From assembly GCF_002855795.1 (NCBI RefSeq), contig NZ_NJPO01000078.1, forward strand, positions 1 through 9,883: a stretch of 9,883 nucleotides of DNA, written 5' to 3'. The position numbers and the translations under genes were made by a program. Positions 7,674 to 9,883 of the stretch are shown one piece after another. The first letter of the stretch is position 1. Each line of letters begins with the position of its first letter. The stretch comes from Candidatus Palibaumannia cicadellinicola (GTDB taxonomy: Bacteria; Pseudomonadota; Gammaproteobacteria; Enterobacterales; Enterobacteriaceae). The notes beneath the pieces were generated by a model. The model was not told where the DNA came from, searched no databases, and worked only from the letters and a program-made list of their open reading frames with translations.

Positions 7674-8621
7674 GTGTCTAAATCTATACGTATTATTTTT
7701 GCTGGTACGCCTAATTTCGCCGCGTGTCATCTCTTAGCATTAATACATTCACCTTATCAGGTAGTCGGTGTGTTTACACAGCCTGACCGTCCAGCTGGAC
7801 GAGGTCATCGTTTATCTGCTAGTGCAGTTAAGCAACTAGCTCAGCTATATAATTTGCCCGTATTCCAGCCCATTTCTCTGCATGAAGACAACGGAAAGCG
7901 TATAGTTCAGCATCTTGGTGCTGATATTATGGTTGTAGTTGCCTACGGTCTCATTCTCCCGCAGGATATGCTAAGCTTTTTAAAGCTAGGTTGTATTAAT
8001 GTGCATGCTTCACTGTTACCTCGCTGGAGAGGAGCAGCACCTATTCAACGCGCATTATGGGCAGGGGATACCGAAACTGGTGTAACGATCATGCAGATAG
8101 ATGCCGGATTAGATACCGGTTTTATGCTATATAAAGTAACTTGTACTATCCGGCCATTTGATACCAGCGTTACTCTGTATGATAAAGTGACAAAACTGGG
8201 TCCTACGGCTTTACTCACAACGCTTAAGCAGATAGTAGACGGTAGCCAAGTAGCAGAGCCACAAGATAGCACGCTTGTTACCTATGCTAACAAACTGAGT
8301 AAGGAAGAAGCCCGCTTGGATTGGCAATTACCTGCCATTCAGTTAGAGCGCTGCATTAGAGCTTTTAATCCCTGGCCAGTCAGTTACTTCCAAGTAAGAG
8401 ATCAAAAAATTAAAGTATGGCGTGCATACGTCGATGACATATGCCATAAGAGCGTACCTGGCACGATATTATCGGCAAATACAGCCGGAATTAAAATAGC
8501 TACGAGCGATGGGGTGCTAATCTTGACGCTAGTGCAACCAGCGGGGACAAAGCAGATGTCAGTTAAAGATTTACTTAATTCACGCCGTGAATGGTTTGTT
8601 CCAGGTCTTATCTTAGATTAA
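7674..8621 (+). CDS. fmt: methionyl-tRNA formyltransferase
   Basis: Fmt transfers a formyl group from 10-formyl-THF to Met-tRNAfMet for translation initiation. The product is 315 aa, equal to E. coli Fmt. The N-terminal formyltransferase domain carries the catalytic triad N109, H111 ([14 protein letters not shown]) and D147 (GLDTG). The insertion loop ([11 protein letters not shown], 37-47) that contacts the tRNA acceptor is kept. The C-terminal domain ends in the family's [12 protein letters not shown]. The start is GTG at 7674; the next residues match the family N-terminus ([10 protein letters not shown]), so it is preferred. No ribosome binding site is visible, and translational coupling from def across 29 bases is possible. 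rsmB, its usual downstream neighbour, is missing: a hairpin and a tRNA follow. Confidence 0.97.
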   Translation: MSKSIRIIFAGTPNFAACHLLALIHSPYQVVGVFTQPDRPAGRGHRLSASAVKQLAQLYNLPVFQPISLHEDNGKRIVQHLGADIMVVVAYGLILPQDMLSFLKLGCINVHASLLPRWRGAAPIQRALWAGDTETGVTIMQIDAGLDTGFMLYKVTCTIRPFDTSVTLYDKVTKLGPTALLTTLKQIVDGSQVAEPQDSTLVTYANKLSKEEARLDWQLPAIQLERCIRAFNPWPVSYFQVRDQKIKVWRAYVDDICHKSVPGTILSANTAGIKIATSDGVLILTLVQPAGTKQMSVKDLLNSRREWFVPGLILD

Positions 8622-8632
8622 GATAGCTATTA

Positions 8633-8655
8633 TACTCTACTAGCATAGTAGAGTA
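8633..8655. terminator. hairpin between convergent fmt and tRNA-Ser
   Basis: TACTCTACTA and TAGTAGAGTA form a perfect 10-bp stem with a GCA loop, 11 bases after the fmt stop and 23 bases beyond the tRNA 3' end. Placement between convergent transcripts suits a bidirectional transcript end. Neither strand has a following T tract, so intrinsic termination would be weak. A 7-base tandem repeat (GATACTA twice, 8657-8670) adjoins it. Confidence 0.4.
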
Positions 8656-8678
8656 GATACTAGATACTAGTAAGAAGA

Positions 8679-8766
8679 TGGCGGAGGAGGTGGGATTCGA
8701 ACCCACGGAAAGTATTCCTTCGCCGGTTTTCAAGACCGGTGCCTTCAGCCACTCGACCACTCCTCC
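8679..8766 (-). tRNA. serT: tRNA-Ser (anticodon UGA)
   Basis: The 88-base minus-strand gene folds as a class II tRNA. The acceptor stem pairs GGAGGAG with CTCCTCC, followed by discriminator G and an encoded CCA (8681-8679). The D-arm reads GTCGAGTGGCTGAAGG. The anticodon stem-loop CCGGTCTTGAAAACCGG carries TGA at 8732-8730, reading UCN codons. The long variable arm (GGAA/TTCC) is typical of serine tRNA, and the T-arm GTGGGTTCGAATCCCAC is intact. The anticodon arm is identical to E. coli serT as I recall it. E. coli serT lies beside yccA and tusE, and tusE is still the neighbour here. Confidence 0.97.
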
Positions 8767-8773
8767 GCAGACG

Positions 8774-8802
8774 ACTATAAACAGAGTCAATCTGATTGTA
8801 AA
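8774..8802 (-). promoter_or_regulatory. sigma-70 promoter of tRNA-Ser
   Basis: On the minus strand TTTACA (8802-8797) and TATAGT (8779-8774) match 5 of 6 consensus positions each with the ideal 17-base spacing. The -10 ends 7 bases before the first tRNA base, so transcription begins at or very near the mature 5' end. This is one of the best promoter matches in the window, as expected for a tRNA gene. Confidence 0.6.
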
Positions 8803-8812
8803 GAGCCTATTA

Positions 8813-8834
8813 CTAGTATTATCATAATAGCTAG
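8813..8834. repeat. imperfect palindrome between tRNA-Ser and tusE
   Basis: CTAG-TATTAT and ATAATA-G-CTAG are inverted around a central C at 8823 with one bulged G (8830). It sits upstream of the tRNA promoter in the 142-base tRNA-tusE gap, where E. coli has yccA. No yccA remnant is recognisable there. Its role is unknown. Confidence 0.25.
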
Positions 8835-8908
8835 ATATTGCTGCATTGCATAAGATGTCTTTACAATAAGATAGATTAAAATCTGTCAAATCAAATGGAA
8901 TAAAATCA

Positions 8909-9235
8909 ATGCAGTTTAATAACAAAGAAATAGCAACCGACGCTCAAGGATACTTAATACGTCCCAGTGATTGGAGTGAAGCATTAGGGTTAGAAATAGC
9001 CCGTCAGGAAAATATTAAACTCAGCGAATCACACTGGCAAGTAATATACTTTGTGCGTGCTTTTTATCTCAAGTTCAACATATCACCAACTGTTCGCATG
9101 CTAGTCAAAGCTATGGCACATAAGTATGGCAAGGAAAAAGGTAATAGTTGTTATTTATTTCATCTTTTTCCTAAAGGCCCAGCTAAACAGGCTACCAGAA
9201 TTGCAGGGCTACCGAAACCTGTTAAATGTCTGTAG
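8909..9235 (+). CDS. tusE: sulfur relay protein TusE
   Basis: TusE takes persulfide sulfur from the TusBCD complex and hands it to MnmA, which thiolates U34 of Lys, Glu and Gln tRNAs to s2U. The 108-aa product matches E. coli TusE/YccK (109 aa; DsrC/TusE family). The hallmark is the C-terminal [16 protein letters not shown] run ending in KCL, whose C107 is the penultimate-residue cysteine that carries the sulfur. [12 protein letters not shown] (63-74) is the conserved helical core. The start ATG has a weak TGGA (8896-8899) upstream; the family N-terminus (FxxKEIxTDxxGYL) supports it. A 9-bp hairpin overlaps the stop codon. Retention implies that mnmA and tusBCD exist elsewhere in the genome. 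Confidence 0.95.
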   Translation: MQFNNKEIATDAQGYLIRPSDWSEALGLEIARQENIKLSESHWQVIYFVRAFYLKFNISPTVRMLVKAMAHKYGKEKGNSCYLFHLFPKGPAKQATRIAGLPKPVKCL

Positions 9236-9253
9236 TTTACCTGCCTACAGACA
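9227..9253 (+). terminator. hairpin overlapping the tusE stop codon
   Basis: TGTCTGTAG (9227-9235, containing the TAG stop) pairs perfectly over 9 bp with CTACAGACA (9245-9253) around a 9-base loop. No strong T tract follows directly; there is only TTTT at 9269-9272. A weak terminator or mRNA 3'-end protection is likely. Confidence 0.45.
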
Positions 9254-9287
9254 GTATTCTACTATACGTTTTGATTGAACTCATTCA

Positions 9288-9307
9288 TTATCACCGATAA
9301 ATTTTTT
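9288..9307 (+). terminator. possible weak intrinsic terminator downstream of tusE
   Basis: A 5-bp stem TTATC/GATAA with loop ACC is followed after one A by TTTTTT (9302-9307). The T run is right for intrinsic termination but the stem is short and A-T rich, so efficiency would be low. The rest of 9254-9388 shows no recognisable gene or relic of yccX or rlmI. Confidence 0.3.
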
Positions 9308-9388
9308 GCTGTGAATTACGGTAGTATTAACTATGTGTTTGTTACCTATCGCTTAAAGCCCGTAGGATATTAAATTTCTATGAGCTCC

Positions 9389-9416
9389 CTTGATTTACTA
9401 GTAGTTTCCCCCATAT
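9389..9416 (+). promoter_or_regulatory. sigma-32 (heat-shock) promoter of hspQ
   Basis: CTTGAT (9389-9394), preceded by CTCC, and CCCCATAT (9409-9416) are separated by 14 bases. This fits the sigma-32 consensus CTTGAA, 13-17 bases, CCCCATNT: the -10 is perfect and the -35 misses one base. Transcription would start near 9423, leaving a leader of about 26 bases that contains the strong ribosome site. E. coli hspQ is known to be heat-shock controlled. The match also argues that translation does not begin at the in-frame ATG 9380, which lies upstream of the promoter. Confidence 0.72.
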
Positions 9417-9438
9417 TGAGTTTAAGGTATATTGTAAC

Positions 9439-9445
9439 AGGAGGT
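9439..9445 (+). promoter_or_regulatory. strong ribosome binding site deciding the hspQ start
   Basis: AGGAGGT lies three bases before ATG 9449 and fixes the start there rather than at the in-frame ATG 9380, which has no Shine-Dalgarno. It is the strongest such site in the window, although the spacing is short. Confidence 0.8.
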
Positions 9446-9448
9446 CTT

Positions 9449-9766
9449 ATGATTGCCAGCAAATTTGGCATAGGGCAACAAGTTCGCCATAAACTGCTTG
9501 GGTACTTAGGTGTCATTATCGATGTTGATCCAGAATACTCACTGGATAAGCCCTATCTAGACAAAATTGCGGCTGATGATACTCTTCGTACTGCTCCTTG
9601 GTACCACGTTGTCATGGAGGATGAAGAAGGAAAACCTGTGCACACTTATTTAGCAGAAGCTCAGCTAGGCTATGAGGCTTTTCCAGAACATCCTGAACAA
9701 CCGACGCTGGATGAACTAGCTGAATCTATTCGTTTGCAACTACAGGCCCCACGTTTGAGAAACTAA
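9449..9766 (+). CDS. hspQ: heat shock protein HspQ (hemimethylated-DNA-binding YccV family)
   Basis: HspQ is a small cytoplasmic protein. In E. coli it is described as a heat-shock protein that promotes degradation of a mutant DnaA; in Yersinia it is described as a Lon adaptor and specificity enhancer. The 105-aa product equals E. coli HspQ in length and is very similar, from [14 protein letters not shown] through [10 protein letters not shown] and [10 protein letters not shown] to the C-terminal QLQAPRLRN. The frame is also open upstream to ATG 9380, but those 23 codons overlap the sigma-32 promoter and have no family counterpart. tusE lies upstream; in E. coli yccX and rlmI intervene and here they are gone. 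Which client or protease it serves in this organism cannot be told. Confidence 0.95.
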   Translation: MIASKFGIGQQVRHKLLGYLGVIIDVDPEYSLDKPYLDKIAADDTLRTAPWYHVVMEDEEGKPVHTYLAEAQLGYEAFPEHPEQPTLDELAESIRLQLQAPRLRN

Positions 9767-9816
9767 CGTTCTGTGGTAGAGCCAGTAGCATAGCTGGATC
9801 AAACGATAGCAATAAC

Positions 9817-9841
9817 AGTACTTACTATTAAATATAGTACT
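9817..9841 (+). repeat. inverted/direct AGTACT repeats after hspQ
   Basis: AGTACTT occurs at 9817-9823 and 9836-9842. Because AGTACT is self-complementary, the two copies can also pair as a hairpin, with an alternative stem TACTAT/ATAGTA (9823-9828 and 9834-9839). It lies 50 bases after the hspQ stop with no T tract. The remaining sequence to 9883 shows no gene I can support. Confidence 0.25.
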
Positions 9842-9883
9842 TGTAACTAGCTTTGTTCAGTCTATAGCTGATAGCTGTGAATA

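Noticed and set aside
8608..8925. 105-codon minus-strand open frame spanning the tRNA
   Set aside because: It runs through the tRNA-Ser gene, its promoter and the end of fmt. The translated tRNA sequence explains its apparent complexity.
9380..9448. 23-codon N-terminal extension of hspQ from ATG 9380
   Set aside because: It overlaps the sigma-32 promoter, has no ribosome site and is absent from the family. ATG 9449 has AGGAGGT and gives the standard 105-aa protein.
9767..9883. Possible partial minus-strand gene entering from the right edge
   Set aside because: Only about 18 codons are open on the minus strand from the edge, with no recognisable similarity. In such AT-rich DNA that is expected by chance.
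1..9883. CRISPR arrays, insertion sequences, phage genes or defence systems
   Set aside because: No spaced direct repeats, transposase-like frames or defence-gene motifs were seen on either strand. The window is housekeeping genes plus decay.

Overview
This window looks like a chromosome segment from a gammaproteobacterium of Enterobacterales descent that is undergoing genome reduction, most likely an insect endosymbiont. All eight intact protein genes resemble enterobacterial proteins almost end to end and at near-identical lengths. Base composition is moderately AT-rich (about 40% GC by eye), intergenic spaces hold decayed sequence, and several genes that normally sit between these neighbours in E. 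coli are gone. A sharpshooter or mealybug-type symbiont (a Baumannia-like lineage, for instance) would fit, but the species cannot be fixed from this sequence alone. No mobile element, CRISPR array or phage gene was seen.

Layout. Positions 2-163 are an open 3' end of an unidentified upstream frame. hemB (213-1190) and fumC (1206-2603) form a tight pair with good ribosome binding sites. nifJ/ydbK (2702-6220) is a complete pyruvate:flavodoxin oxidoreductase with every expected iron-sulfur cysteine. Positions 6221-6421 are not empty: on the minus strand they carry the relic of aroE (shikimate dehydrogenase), recognisable by its N-terminus, with its start codon mutated to ATA and an early stop. 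The relic lies directly downstream of tsaC (6422-6976, minus), the ancestral tsaC-aroE order. A 155-bp divergent promoter region separates tsaC from def (7132-7644) and fmt (7674-8621); in E. coli the dprA-smg-yrdD genes lie there. Next come a hairpin, tRNA-Ser(UGA) (8679-8766, minus), tusE (8909-9235) and hspQ (9449-9766), a compacted version of the E. coli serT-yccA-tusE-yccX-rlmI-hspQ neighbourhood.

Functional picture. The retained genes serve core needs: heme precursor synthesis (hemB), the TCA cycle (fumC), pyruvate oxidation (nifJ), decoding fidelity and tRNA modification (tsaC for t6A37, tusE for s2U34, tRNA-Ser) and N-formylmethionine addition and removal (fmt, def). hspQ keeps a near-consensus heat-shock (sigma-32) promoter, so some stress regulation appears to survive. 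The aroE relic records the loss of one step of aromatic amino acid synthesis, which host or co-symbiont supply could explain.

No undescribed multi-gene system was found. The observations most worth a second look are the aroE relic, the displaced ATG and non-ATG start of tsaC, the sigma-32 promoter of hspQ, and the survival of a large oxygen-sensitive PFOR in a shrinking genome.
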